Positions 1 through 8,921 are shown, counted from the stretch's first letter. The stretch is 64,000 nucleotides of DNA from Dyadobacter sp. UC 10 (GCF_008369915.1 NZ_VSRN01000001.1:5638501-5702500), one strand, 5' to 3'. Numbers and translations: made by a program. Notes: generated by a model not told the origin, from the letters alone.

Positions 1-1168
1 TCTTCAAATCCATAATCAATGCGGCCGTCGCCTGGTCCGTGTCCTTGCATTGTTTCGCTATGGCCTTTGGAAGCCCGCCGTGCTGGTCCCAGCCCTGGTG
101 ATAGAGCTGTACAAATTTGACATCCTTTTCGAGTAATTTCCTCGCCAGCAAACAGTTGGCAGCATACGTGCCCGCGTCGCGGCTGTCGGGACCATATAAT
201 TCAAATACTTCGTCGGGTTCACCGGCTGTATCCATGACTTCGGGGACTGAGGTCTGCATCCGGAAAGCCATTTCGTATTGCGCAATGCGGTTATTAATTT
301 CCGGATCGCCGTAAGAATCGTTTTGCAGCTGGTTTAGTTTGGACAGATACTGAAGCATTTCCTTCCTGTCGGCACCATCGTAGCCTTCGGGATTGTTCAA
401 AAATAGCACAGGATCTTTGCCTGAACGGAATTGTACACCCTGATGCCGTGATTCCAAAAAGCCATTTCCCCATAATCTCGCATAGAGTGGCTGGTCTTTC
501 GGGGCATTTTTTGAAACCAGAACAATGAATGTGGGCAGGTTATTATTATCTGAACCAAGCCCGTAACTTACCCAGCTGCCAATGGAGGGTCGCCCAGGCA
601 ACTGATTTCCCGTCTGAAAAAACGTAATAGCCGGGTCGTGGTTAATCGCTTCGGAGTAAATGGATTTAACGATACAAAGATCGTCCACCACTTTCGCAGT
701 ATGCGGCAGCAGGTCGCTTACCCAGGTATCGTTTTTTCCGTGCTGATTGAATCCGTAGATCGAAGGTACCATCGGCAATGCGCTCTGACTGGCGCTCATT
801 CCGGTCAAACGCTGTCCTTTTCGTACTGAGTCAGGCAGATTCTGTCCCGCCAGACTAACGAGTTTTGGTTTGTAATCAAAAGTCTCAAACTGCGAGGGCC
901 CGCCAGCCATAAACAGGTATACTACCCGTTTTGCTTTCGGGGCAATATGAGGCAATGCTTTCAGAATATCTGCCTCAATGTCGCCGGAAGACGATTTTTG
1001 CCGCGATGCCGAGCCGTAGATCTTATCGAACCCGAATAAAGAGCCCACAGCCAGCGCACCCATTCCAAGCGATGTTTTGGTCAGAAACCGGCGCCTGTCC
1101 AGCTTTTTGTGCAGCTCGTTAAATTCCGGCGAATGCAGCCTGAACTCGTCGTCGTGATGGTGTGACAT
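1..1168 (-). CDS. DUF1501 domain-containing exported protein, C-terminus cut by window edge
   Basis: The reading frame is open from ATG at 1168 to the window edge, about 389 residues, so the C-terminus is missing. The N-terminus carries a twin-arginine signal (D-R-R-R-F-L-T-K at about residues 24-31, then a hydrophobic Gly/Ala-rich stretch), indicating Tat export. The body has the features of DUF1501, a sulfatase-fold-like family: the FMAGGPSQFETFD motif, G-x-S-x-S-Q around the conserved core, and H-Q-G-W-D-Q-H-G near the cut end. The start lies 3 bp downstream of the stop of the DUF1553 gene, so the two are one operon. These two families almost always occur together in Planctomycetes and Cytophagales. 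The substrate is unknown; polysaccharide or organosulfur catabolism is often guessed for the pair. Confidence 0.9.
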   Translation of the reverse strand, partial: MSHHHDDEFRLHSPEFNELHKKLDRRRFLTKTSLGMGALAVGSLFGFDKIYGSASRQKSSSGDIEADILKALPHIAPKAKRVVYLFMAGGPSQFETFDYKPKLVSLAGQNLPDSVRKGQRLTGMSASQSALPMVPSIYGFNQHGKNDTWVSDLLPHTAKVVDDLCIVKSIYSEAINHDPAITFFQTGNQLPGRPSIGSWVSYGLGSDNNNLPTFIVLVSKNAPKDQPLYARLWGNGFLESRHQGVQFRSGKDPVLFLNNPEGYDGADRKEMLQYLSKLNQLQNDSYGDPEINNRIAQYEMAFRMQTSVPEVMDTAGEPDEVFELYGPDSRDAGTYAANCLLARKLLEKDVKFVQLYHQGWDQHGGLPKAIAKQCKDTDQATAALIMDLK

Positions 1169-1171
1169 AGC

Positions 1172-4100
1172 TTATCTTTTGGTTAAACTGGCTTCCGAAT
1201 TGAGAATAGTACTGGCTACCACGCTGTTCGCCGCAAGTGTTGCCGCATCCAGCGACGGATCGACCTTATATTGTCCGGTACCCAGCCAGCCAGCTGCTTT
1301 TTTTTGGTTTTTGGTAAATTTCTGCCTTTCCAGTTTTTGCAGGGAAAGCAGCAGATCCACTTCTTTGCCCGGTGGTTTTCTGCCCGTCAGTTTCCGGTAA
1401 GCCACTGTAACCGCCTGGCGATCATCCGGATTTTTCGTCATTTGTTCCCCCATCACTTTCATCGCTTCCACAAATGTCGGATCGTTTAAGGTGACCAGCG
1501 CCTGGAGCGGCGTATTGGTTTTCTGCCGCCGTACCACACAAAAGCTCCGGGTAGTTGCATCGAAAGTCGACAGGGTAGGGTGAGGTACCGAACGTTTGAC
1601 GATTACATAGATGCTTCTCCTGTACACTGCGTCGCCCGAATCGGCAACATAATTGCTGCTGTTGATCGACCATAACCCTTCCGGCTGGTAAGGTTTGATG
1701 CTTTTCCCGCCGATCTTTGTATTCAATAACCCGCTCGCCAGCAAGGCATTGTCACGGATCATTTCGGCCGACATTCTGTTTGCCGGGCCTCTTGCAAGCA
1801 TCCTGTTATCCGGGTCACGCTCCCGTGTTTCTTTTGTGGCCCGCGAATCCTGCCGGTAAGTTGCCGACATGACGATCAATTTGTTCATTTTCTTGATATC
1901 CCAGCCTGATTCTCTGAAAGTGACTGCCAGCCAGTCGAGCAGCTCAGGGTGCGTAGGCATTTCTCCCTGGTTGCCAAAATCTTCGGTCGTTTTCACCAGT
2001 CCCGTTCCGAAAAAGTTCTGCCACAGCCGGTTAACTTCCACGCGGGAAGTGAGCGGGTGGTCCGGTTGTGTGAGCCACTGCGCGAGTCCGTAGCGATTTT
2101 TGGGTAAATTTTTGGGGAATGCCAATATAGAAGCGGGGGTAGCAGGATACACTTTTTCACCCGGCGCATCATAATTTCCGCGGAGCAGAATGTGTGCCTG
2201 TTTGGGTTTCGGCATTTCCTGCATCACCATTAGCTCCCGGATGTTTTCGGTATAATCCGTCAATTCGCCGCGTTTGTGCTGCAATGCGAGTCGCGCCTGG
2301 GCGGTTTCCTTGCTGACAGCAGAGAGGTAATAATTTTTCAAAATCTGCATTTCTGTACCGGTAAGCCGGGCTGGTTCTTTACCGGCAATTGTCGCCCAGC
2401 TTACTTTTTTAGCCAAAATCTGAATCTCAAATGGCGAGAGCTCGCGGTTGTAAACGAGAATGTCGTCAACTTGTCCATCCGTCAGTCCGAATCCCCGCCA
2501 CCATGCGCCGATCTGCAATCCGGGCTGCACATCCGATCTGAACAATATTTCCTTTCGCAGCTGGTCCATCGTGGTTTCCATGGCCAGTTCTACGCCGTCC
2601 TGGTATAATTTAAATCCATTTGCCTGTGAAGACCCATCGTAAGTAATCGTGAGCGGGATCCATTTATCCCGCGGGACAGATGATTTCGAAATGCGTGTAA
2701 TGGCATCGGAAGGAGCCGTGTGCGCCATATTGATTTCCAGCCGGTCGTTTTTTAAATACAGATGATAACCCCTGAAATTGTAAAGCCGCTCCGCCTGACT
2801 TTTGTGTAAAATCACGCCTTCTTTTAAGTTTTTCGGAATTTTTACATGAATACCAATGCTGAAAGGCTCTGATTTTTTGAAGACACCCGCCTGATTGAGA
2901 TCCAGAAAAACGTCACCATTCAGTTTTAATGCCTTTCCATTACCATTATCGACGAACTCAGGATCGCCGCCCGCACTTCCTGATTCACGTTTCATGACAC
3001 CGGCATCTTTCGGATTTACCCAATTTTTGAGTGAACCATTTTCAAAGGAAAAACGCGCCTGCAAGCCATTTTGTGAGATTTCTTGTTGGGCCAAAGGTTT
3101 GTACGCGCCGGTAGTCAGCCATTTTTGAAAACCCGGCTCTGCTTCCTGCTTCGCCTTTTCGAGGTTTCCTTCCTCGTTTTTGATCTGTTTTTGTATGAAT
3201 GCGAGCATTTTCTCCTGTTCACCGGTAGGCAGCAGCATGGTAGGAGTAGGCAGCGCGTCGTCCCAGGATATTTGTCCGGCTTCTTTTACATTGTTAAAAA
3301 AGCTGAAAAGCTCGTAATAATTCTTTTGCGAAATTGGGTCGTATTTATGATCATGGCATTTGGCGCAGCCTACCGAAAGTCCCAGAAACGCGTCACCAAA
3401 GGTATTGGTACGGTCTACCACATATTCGGCCTGAAATTCTTCTTCGATAATCCCGCCCTCCATATTCTGCTGGTGGTTGCGGTTAAATGCCGTGGCTATC
3501 ATCATATCCCGGGTTGGCTTGGGCATTAAGTCACCCGCCAGCTGCCAGGCGATGAATTGATCGTAGTGCATATTTTTGTTAAAAGCATTGATCACCCAAT
3601 CGCGATAAGGCGACATGTCACGCAGGCGGTCGACTGTATAGCCGTGAGAGTCCGCAAAACGCGCAAGATCGAGCCAGTCTACCGCCATCTTTTCACCATA
3701 ATGCGGGGAAGCCAGCAGCCGGTCGACCTGCTTTTCGTAAGCATTTGCACTATTATCTTTTAGAAATGCGTCCGTTTCTTCCAGGGTAGGAGGCAGGCCT
3801 GTGAGGTCGAGGGAAACACGTCTCAGCAATACATCTTTTTCAGCCCGGGCAGCCGGTTGCAGCTTTTGGTCTTCCAGTTTTTTAAATACAAAATGGTCGA
3901 TCGGATTAATAGCCAGGTTACTATGGTGGATTTCGGGTACTTCCGATTTTTCCGGCTTTACAAATGCCCAGTGCGGCTTGTACTCCGCACCTTCGTCGAT
4001 CCATCTGATGAGCACCGCCTTTTCTTCCGCCGAGAGGGAAAGATGCGATTCGGGGGTAGGCATTACATATTCGGGATCGGGGGAGATAATGCGGTGAAAA

Positions 4101-4399
4101 AACTCACTGTCGGACAAATCGCCGGGCGCTATCGCCACACGTCCTGAGTTTTTTGAAAATTTGGCAAATGCTGATTCCTCCATGTCGAGCCGCAAACCCC
4201 CTTTCTGTTTGGCTTTATCGGGTCCGTGGCAGGCGAAGCATTTATCGGAAAGTATTGGCTTTACATGCTGGTTATAGTCGAGTTTTTCCGGGAGCGCTTC
4301 CATCGCGAGCGCCACATCATCAGGAAGTTGAGGGGAACAGGCGTAGAAAAAGCCTGAGAATATCACTGCAAAAGAAAAAAATGCTGCTTTTTTCATCAA
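1172..4399 (-). CDS. PSCyt1 / DUF1549 / LamG-like / DUF1553 lipoprotein (Planctomycete-type cytochrome)
   Basis: A 1075-residue protein with a lipoprotein signal (hydrophobic residues 5-19, Cys21). Domains read in order are: Planctomycete-type cytochrome PSCyt1 with heme motif C54-F-A-C57-H58; DUF1549 (about 160-360), which contains a second motif C345-A-K-C348-H349; a concanavalin/LamG-like insert (about 440-650); and DUF1553 (about 770-1050) with the conserved LTSRVEVNRLWQ stretch. Two covalent hemes are therefore likely, on a membrane-anchored periplasmic or surface protein. It is the first gene of an operon with the DUF1501 gene 3 bp downstream. The family function is not established; electron transfer coupled to oxidation or hydrolysis of a polymer is an inference from domain make-up. 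Confidence 0.9.
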   Translation of the reverse strand: MMKKAAFFSFAVIFSGFFYACSPQLPDDVALAMEALPEKLDYNQHVKPILSDKCFACHGPDKAKQKGGLRLDMEESAFAKFSKNSGRVAIAPGDLSDSEFFHRIISPDPEYVMPTPESHLSLSAEEKAVLIRWIDEGAEYKPHWAFVKPEKSEVPEIHHSNLAINPIDHFVFKKLEDQKLQPAARAEKDVLLRRVSLDLTGLPPTLEETDAFLKDNSANAYEKQVDRLLASPHYGEKMAVDWLDLARFADSHGYTVDRLRDMSPYRDWVINAFNKNMHYDQFIAWQLAGDLMPKPTRDMMIATAFNRNHQQNMEGGIIEEEFQAEYVVDRTNTFGDAFLGLSVGCAKCHDHKYDPISQKNYYELFSFFNNVKEAGQISWDDALPTPTMLLPTGEQEKMLAFIQKQIKNEEGNLEKAKQEAEPGFQKWLTTGAYKPLAQQEISQNGLQARFSFENGSLKNWVNPKDAGVMKRESGSAGGDPEFVDNGNGKALKLNGDVFLDLNQAGVFKKSEPFSIGIHVKIPKNLKEGVILHKSQAERLYNFRGYHLYLKNDRLEINMAHTAPSDAITRISKSSVPRDKWIPLTITYDGSSQANGFKLYQDGVELAMETTMDQLRKEILFRSDVQPGLQIGAWWRGFGLTDGQVDDILVYNRELSPFEIQILAKKVSWATIAGKEPARLTGTEMQILKNYYLSAVSKETAQARLALQHKRGELTDYTENIRELMVMQEMPKPKQAHILLRGNYDAPGEKVYPATPASILAFPKNLPKNRYGLAQWLTQPDHPLTSRVEVNRLWQNFFGTGLVKTTEDFGNQGEMPTHPELLDWLAVTFRESGWDIKKMNKLIVMSATYRQDSRATKETRERDPDNRMLARGPANRMSAEMIRDNALLASGLLNTKIGGKSIKPYQPEGLWSINSSNYVADSGDAVYRRSIYVIVKRSVPHPTLSTFDATTRSFCVVRRQKTNTPLQALVTLNDPTFVEAMKVMGEQMTKNPDDRQAVTVAYRKLTGRKPPGKEVDLLLSLQKLERQKFTKNQKKAAGWLGTGQYKVDPSLDAATLAANSVVASTILNSEASLTKR

Positions 4400-4527
4400 T
4401 AGGTAAAGTGCTTCTACATATAAATATAATTTAAGATTCGCTTTAGATTACCATATTTCTATTTTTACAGTGGCACATAATTAGCATATATTGCAAAAAA
4501 CGGTCATCAATTTAAACGATCTGTAAA

Positions 4528-5376
4528 ATGCGCTGGCAGGATTTACGAAGAAGCAGTAATGTAGAAGACCGTCGCGGCATGTCCGGTGGCGGCAAGATCG
4601 CGATCGGCGGTATCGGTATGATCATCGTACTCGCTATCGGCTTATTAACAGGGCAGGATCCCGGTGAAATCCTGGGGAATCTGCAGGGAACTCAAACAAG
4701 CGAACAGGTTCAAAGCCGCCCGCCAGGACCGAGACCCGACGACCGGACTGCCGATTTTGTTTCAGCGGTACTGGGAAGTACGGAAGACGTTTGGGGTGAT
4801 ATCTACGCGGAAAATGACGCGCAATATCAAAAGCCGAAATTGCAGATTTTCGAAAATGCAACTCAAAGCGGCTGCGGCGGGGCATCGTCGGCCATGGGCC
4901 CGTTCTACTGCCCGGCCGATCAGAAGGTTTACATTGACCTTTCGTTTTGCGATCAGTTGAGAGACCGCTTCAAGGCGCCCGGAGATTTTGCAGTGGCTTA
5001 TGTAGTAGCTCACGAGGTAGGTCATCATGTACAAAACCTGATGGGGATTTCAGACCAGTTGCATCAGCAGCGCGGTCGAATCAGCGAAGCAGAATACAAT
5101 AAGCTCTCGGTAAAACTGGAATTGCAGGCTGATTTTCTGGCGGGCGTTTGGGCGAACCGTGCCCAGGAAATGGCAAATATCCTCGAACCGGGCGACCTGG
5201 AATCGGCGCTGAAAGCTGCCAATGCAATCGGGGATGACAAGCTTCAAAAGGAATCGCAGGGTTACGTGGTGCCCGACGCATTCACGCACGGCAGTTCCGA
5301 ACAACGGATGTATTGGTTCAAAAAAGGATTTGAAACCGGCGATCTCAGCCAGGGGAAATACGAGAATATTGAATGA
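4528..5376 (+). CDS. Neutral zinc metallopeptidase (YpfJ/KPN_02809 family)
   Basis: The 282-residue protein matches the usual length and layout of the zinc_peptidase family typified by E. coli YpfJ. It has a short charged N-terminus (MRWQDLRRSSNVEDRR), one membrane segment at about residues 22-42, a Pro/Arg-rich linker, and a catalytic domain with the HExxH zinc site H162-E-V-G-H166. The motifs GPFYCPADQKVYIDL and QADFLAGVWA, which supplies the downstream acidic ligand region, are also family hallmarks. It is probably an inner-membrane protein with a periplasmic active site. It is monocistronic, diverges from the DUF1553 operon, and ends at a strong hairpin. The physiological substrate of the family is unknown. 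Confidence 0.92.
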   Translation: MRWQDLRRSSNVEDRRGMSGGGKIAIGGIGMIIVLAIGLLTGQDPGEILGNLQGTQTSEQVQSRPPGPRPDDRTADFVSAVLGSTEDVWGDIYAENDAQYQKPKLQIFENATQSGCGGASSAMGPFYCPADQKVYIDLSFCDQLRDRFKAPGDFAVAYVVAHEVGHHVQNLMGISDQLHQQRGRISEAEYNKLSVKLELQADFLAGVWANRAQEMANILEPGDLESALKAANAIGDDKLQKESQGYVVPDAFTHGSSEQRMYWFKKGFETGDLSQGKYENIE

Positions 5377-5382
5377 GGAGGG

Positions 5383-5410
5383 TACCGGGAAGAATGCGTT
5401 CTTCCCGGTA
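5383..5410. terminator. 12-bp perfect hairpin between convergent genes
   Basis: A perfect inverted repeat (taccgggaagaa / ttcttcccggta, loop tgcg) fills the gap between the metallopeptidase stop and the stop of the DUF4287 gene. It has no T tract on either side, so it is only a terminator-like element for the two converging transcripts. Confidence 0.55.
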
Positions 5411-5412
5411 AG

Positions 5413-5643
5413 CTAGTCGCTGTTTTCGTCTTTCAGTCCTTTTAGCAAAGCATAGATCGCCATTGCGTGGCCCTGGCCAAGATCGAAATCCTCTTTAAGC
5501 CACTTTACAATCTCGCCGGCTTTAACCTCGGGCCTAATTTCCCCGCCGGTGGTAAATCCTTTTTCTTCTGCAATTTTCCTGAAATCCGCAGGCTCTTTGC
5601 CCGTTTTTGATTTGATGGTTTTTAAATACCCCTGAAACGACAT
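5413..5643 (-). CDS. DUF4287 domain-containing small protein
   Basis: A 76-residue soluble protein that spans one DUF4287 domain: S-F-Q-G-Y-L-K-T-I-K-S-K-T-G at the N-terminus, E-I-V-K-W-L-K-x-D-F-D-L-G-Q-G-H-A-M-A in the middle, and a short helix at the end. The family is common in Bacteroidota and Actinobacteria, sometimes fused to DUF5655. No biochemical role is known to me. It has no operon partner: it converges on the metallopeptidase gene and diverges from the response regulator at 5727. Confidence 0.85.
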   Translation of the reverse strand: MSFQGYLKTIKSKTGKEPADFRKIAEEKGFTTGGEIRPEVKAGEIVKWLKEDFDLGQGHAMAIYALLKGLKDENSD

Positions 5644-5726
5644 ATCCCAAAAGATTTGACTTGGTTAGCACTTGATAAAATTTAGCGATATTACTAATTT
5701 GCAGTTAGGATTTTACGCCCCCATCG

Positions 5727-6107
5727 ATGCTTTACAGGAATATTCTTCTCATTGACGATGACGAAGATGATCATGAAATATTTTTAAGCGCACTTGAAAA
5801 TGTCTCACATCCAGTTAATTGTGTAACATTAAGCAATGCAGTTATTGCACTGGAAAAGCTTACCAGGAATGAACTGAAAACAGACCTTATTTTCCTGGAT
5901 CTGAACATGCCTCTGATGAATGGGCAGGAGTTTCTTGCCGAGATCAAAAGCAGGCCGGATTTGCGGGAAATTCCGGTGATAGTACTTTCTACCTCCGCCA
6001 GCCAAAGCACTGCTCAGCAAAGCAAGGATCTTGGTGCCGCCGACTTTATCACCAAGCCTGATAGCTACGACGAGCTCGTCCGCATCCTGAAAACAATATT
6101 TGTTTAG
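5727..6107 (+). CDS. Stand-alone response regulator (receiver domain only)
   Basis: A 126-residue CheY-like receiver with no output domain. The acidic pocket is I-D-D-D-E-D-D near residue 10, the phospho-acceptor Asp lies in LIFLDLNMP (about residue 57), followed by a switch Ser/Thr in VIVLSTSA and the invariant Lys in ITKPD. This is the Rcp1-like type that in Bacteroidota often pairs with phytochrome-like or hybrid kinases. No kinase is adjacent, so the partner is elsewhere. Its stop overlaps that of the convergent DeoR-type gene in the 4-bp sequence TTAG, which contains both stop codons. Confidence 0.93.
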   Translation: MLYRNILLIDDDEDDHEIFLSALENVSHPVNCVTLSNAVIALEKLTRNELKTDLIFLDLNMPLMNGQEFLAEIKSRPDLREIPVIVLSTSASQSTAQQSKDLGAADFITKPDSYDELVRILKTIFV

Positions 6108-6886
6108 AATGCCTGCAATGCAAGGCTAACAGCCACAATCTCACCGATACCATTTTCCTTTAACGACCGGACGGCATGTTTATCCAGCTGGTCGTCTGTA
6201 ACAAGGCACGACACCTCGTTAAGTGCCGCAAATTTGATATAGCTGTTGCGGCCGATTTTTGAAGAGTCGCAAAGCAGAAATACATTATCTGCGTTTTTGA
6301 TATAAGCCGTAGTGATCGATGATTCAGCTTCGCTGTGTGCGGTCAGGCCGTTTTCGGGTGATATACCATCTACGCCGATGAATGCCTTTGCGGCATGGTA
6401 ACTGTTTACGTGCTGGATCGCCTTTTCACCGTGGACCGCTTTCCTGGACTTATCCAACTCTCCTCCAACCAGGTTAATGCGGATAGAAGGAATATCGATC
6501 AGCTCCGCTATAACCGGCAATGAATTGGTTATAATTCTGATGTTTACCTTCTTTTTTAAATGGGCGCACATCTGGAAAACGGTACTGCCGCAATCCATAA
6601 AAATTGTATCACCATCCTGCACATACGAAGCCGCCGCCTCGCCGATCATTCTTTTTCGGTTGTCAAATTGGTCTTTCTTTCCTGCAAAGCTGGTAACCAC
6701 CTGGCTCTCGGGTTTCATTGCGCCGCCGTGCGTTCGGATCAGCAGCCCGTCTTCTGAAATTTCATGAAGATCGCGGCGTATGGTTGCCGGGGAGGTTCCG
6801 AGTACTTCGGCCAGTTCAAAAACAGACAGGCTGCCTGCTTCATAAACTGCCGATACTATTATTTTCTTCCTTTCCTGAAAAGTCAT
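6104..6886 (-). CDS. DeoR/GlpR-family transcriptional repressor
   Basis: A 260-residue protein of standard DeoR length. The N-terminal winged helix reads LSVFELAEVLGTSPATIRRDL, followed by E-D-G-L-L-I-R-T-H-G-G-A, the DeoR signature. The C-terminal ISOCOT-fold sensor (about 75-235) has D-G-D-T-I-F-M-D-C-G-S-T, the phosphosugar-binding loop, and later G-V-D-G-I-S. Such proteins usually sense a phosphorylated sugar and repress a neighbouring catabolic operon, but no sugar kinase or isomerase is adjacent here. Tandem TTGATCAA sites just upstream of the start suggest autorepression. It is monocistronic. Confidence 0.93.
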   Translation of the reverse strand: MTFQERKKIIVSAVYEAGSLSVFELAEVLGTSPATIRRDLHEISEDGLLIRTHGGAMKPESQVVTSFAGKKDQFDNRKRMIGEAAASYVQDGDTIFMDCGSTVFQMCAHLKKKVNIRIITNSLPVIAELIDIPSIRINLVGGELDKSRKAVHGEKAIQHVNSYHAAKAFIGVDGISPENGLTAHSEAESSITTAYIKNADNVFLLCDSSKIGRNSYIKFAALNEVSCLVTDDQLDKHAVRSLKENGIGEIVAVSLALQAF

Positions 6887-6888
6887 TC

Positions 6889-6919
6889 TTGATCAATATT
6901 TGATCAAAACTAATCAAAT
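6889..6919 (-). promoter_or_regulatory. Candidate DeoR-type operator with overlapping -7 element
   Basis: Directly upstream of the repressor ATG (6886), the minus strand has three copies of TTGAT spaced 10 and 11 bp apart. Two of them lie in palindromes, TTTGATCAAA (6899-6908) and TTGATCAA (6889-6896). A TAgtTTTG sequence (6912-6905 on the minus strand) matches the Bacteroidota -7 consensus TAnnTTTG and overlaps the middle repeats. No convincing -33 element is at the expected distance. Repressor binding here would block its own promoter; this is inference. Confidence 0.55.
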
Positions 6920-6972
6920 GTGCTGAAAGTGGCTTACATACAGGAAAATGGAAACAGCCTCATGGTCCACGC

Positions 6973-7012
6973 AAAAAAAGAGAGACTCCTGGTTAAGAAG
7001 TCTCTCTTTTTT
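6973..7012 (-). terminator. Rho-independent terminator of the C10 protease operon
   Basis: Inverted repeat aaaaagagagact / agtctctcttttt with A and T tracts on both flanks, located 44 bp beyond the stop of the small lipoprotein gene (7056). It is oriented to end that minus-strand transcript. Confidence 0.85.
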
Positions 7013-7055
7013 ATCCTGCGGCAAAATTTAGTTTAACGCAGGTACAGGTCAGTCC

Positions 7056-7571
7056 TTAATTAAATTTAGGGATATAAATGTATCTCAGCGTATCTAGGTC
7101 AGGATTGTATTTTTCTCCTTTCATAATATTACTGACCTCTATCCGTGTGGTTACCCCTCTCGGTGCATCATACTCGACGGCCACCAAAAAACCTGTATCC
7201 TCGTTTATGCGGAACCACTGGTTATCTTGTTTTTTCTTGCGGTTGTAGTCGGTGCCGTACATGATAGAGAAGGATGATGACTTTTTATTCCCATCTAAAT
7301 CAAGGAAGGAAAAAGTGTAATAGGTATGACCTGTTTCAAAAATACTGCTTCCGTAATTGCTGTCCGCCTGTACAAGAGCTCTCTCAATGTTTAGCCTGCG
7401 CTTTTCTGGTACCTGATCAGCAGAAACTCCCTTACCTCTTACTTTATAGGCTTTTAAAATCCATTGCCCATTGGCATTATTCATAAAAACATCTCCATAA
7501 GGGCCAGGCGGGTATTTATCACATCCGATTACTGAAATCAGAGCTAGAAAAGCAAATAGAATCACCTTCAT
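7056..7571 (-). CDS. Small lipoprotein of unknown function downstream of C10 protease
   Basis: A 171-residue protein with a lipoprotein signal (hydrophobic residues 3-15, lipobox Ser-Val-Ile-Gly-Cys17), so it is likely anchored in an outer or inner membrane. The mature part is beta-rich with no Cys, and I recognise no family. It starts 6 bp after the stop of the C10 protease, so the two are co-transcribed. In streptococci and Bacteroides fragilis, C10 proteases are encoded next to small inhibitors (Spi, Bfi) that protect the producer, so an inhibitor role is a reasonable guess from position alone. A structural or chaperone role cannot be excluded. Confidence 0.75.
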   Translation of the reverse strand: MKVILFAFLALISVIGCDKYPPGPYGDVFMNNANGQWILKAYKVRGKGVSADQVPEKRRLNIERALVQADSNYGSSIFETGHTYYTFSFLDLDGNKKSSSFSIMYGTDYNRKKKQDNQWFRINEDTGFLVAVEYDAPRGVTTRIEVSNIMKGEKYNPDLDTLRYIYIPKFN

Positions 7572-7577
7572 GTTAGT

Positions 7578-8921
7578 TTAGTTTGGTGTAATGATATACG
7601 CCTTCATATTCGAACTGTTGTATAGTGTGCCACTTCCTACGATACCTGTATAGCTGAACCAACCGTTGTTTTGAGGATCATCTGCCCAGCCCCAGTTCAT
7701 TTGATATAAAACTGAAGAATGCTCGTAGCAATACCCCTGCTGGTTCGTATATATGGCATGAAGGTCCTGAACGCCGTCAATAACCCAAATATGCATGTTT
7801 GGCAAACAGGTGCTGCAATTAGACCCATATACGATCACTGGTCTACGTGCCAGCAGTGAGTTTTTTATTGTCGTTTGGTTAGATGCATTGAAAAAGTCGA
7901 GGTCAAATGCTGTGAATCCACGGGTGGCAAAAAAGTCATCGGTCTTTCCGGGCTGGCTCCAGGTTTGGCATCCGGAACCAGACATAGGTATCCCTAAAAA
8001 CGGTACAAGCGTATTATATGTTGCGTCAACAGACTTCCCTATATCCCGTAATAAATGTGAGAGGTTTCCCTCAGGAGTACCGTCGGCAGGAGCACATGTA
8101 CCCGAATGCAGCCTGGGCATTGCATTGAACATTTGAGTAGTGTAAGATGTTCCTCCGATATTTACCGTTCTCGCGTAATACCTTAAGACCTGACCAATAG
8201 CGACTGGGCCACACCCCACCGGTGCGTTGCTGCAATCAAACGATCCGTTGCAATTAGGAGTGTTGATCCCATCGGGGCAATGTGCATTATAACCTGATCC
8301 CTGGCCCCAAAATGCTACATCGTGTGTCAAATGCTGAACAGTAACATTTGCAGGAATCGGGTGGTTAACGAAATAATCGCAGCTTGCTTCCGGAGTCCAG
8401 ACGGGTTGTTCCGCCGTTCTTAAATTGGCTCCTTCCCCTCGCTCGAACAACCTCCATTCGTTGACAACGTTGATGTGGGCCGTATCCAGGTTTGCCGCCA
8501 CTTTTGCATTTTCAACGATAAAGTCCTTCCAAAGCTGTATTCCAGGGTTATCAGTGTTAAGATCAAACGCTCCTTGATCTGAGTATGCAAGCAAGGGTTT
8601 CATTCGCCGATCCGCAGACATTAATAAAAAACCTTCATTGTTTTCATAGGTTATGGAGTAGAAGATTGTCTTTCCCTGTGGACCGACAAAATCTTCTATT
8701 TTTTTAACCCTTTTGTTCTTTTTCTTATCATCTAATGTCCGGGCGTTTCTGTGCGCGTACTCGACCATGGAAAGAGCCTCGTCCCGGCTAACTATAAATT
8801 TATCGTTCGCAAATTTTTCAAGCCCGCCGCGATCTGCCTTCGGGTTTTCGTCCCTGGAACATGCTAAAACAGAGAAGACGATTCCAAGTAATAATCGTAG
8901 TGGTTTACAAGTGTGCATCAT
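7578..8921 (-). CDS. C10 family cysteine protease (streptopain-like) lipoprotein
   Basis: A secreted papain-like cysteine protease of the SpeB/interpain family. I chose the ATG at 8921 (447 residues) over the first ATG at 8990 because it places a lipoprotein signal (LRLLLGIVFSVLAC) at the N-terminus; the longer form buries it. An N-terminal Spi-type propeptide starts at FIVSRDEALSMVEYAHR. The catalytic domain has the nucleophile in V-G-C237-G-P-V-A and the active-site His in N-M-H377-I-W-V-I-D-G, followed by M-N-W-G-W, the usual C10 Trp motif. The Cys-His spacing of 140 is close to that of streptopain. It is the first gene of an operon with the small lipoprotein. A perfect 18-bp palindrome lies about 110 bp upstream of this start. 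Confidence 0.9.
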   Translation of the reverse strand: MMHTCKPLRLLLGIVFSVLACSRDENPKADRGGLEKFANDKFIVSRDEALSMVEYAHRNARTLDDKKKNKRVKKIEDFVGPQGKTIFYSITYENNEGFLLMSADRRMKPLLAYSDQGAFDLNTDNPGIQLWKDFIVENAKVAANLDTAHINVVNEWRLFERGEGANLRTAEQPVWTPEASCDYFVNHPIPANVTVQHLTHDVAFWGQGSGYNAHCPDGINTPNCNGSFDCSNAPVGCGPVAIGQVLRYYARTVNIGGTSYTTQMFNAMPRLHSGTCAPADGTPEGNLSHLLRDIGKSVDATYNTLVPFLGIPMSGSGCQTWSQPGKTDDFFATRGFTAFDLDFFNASNQTTIKNSLLARRPVIVYGSNCSTCLPNMHIWVIDGVQDLHAIYTNQQGYCYEHSSVLYQMNWGWADDPQNNGWFSYTGIVGSGTLYNSSNMKAYIITPN

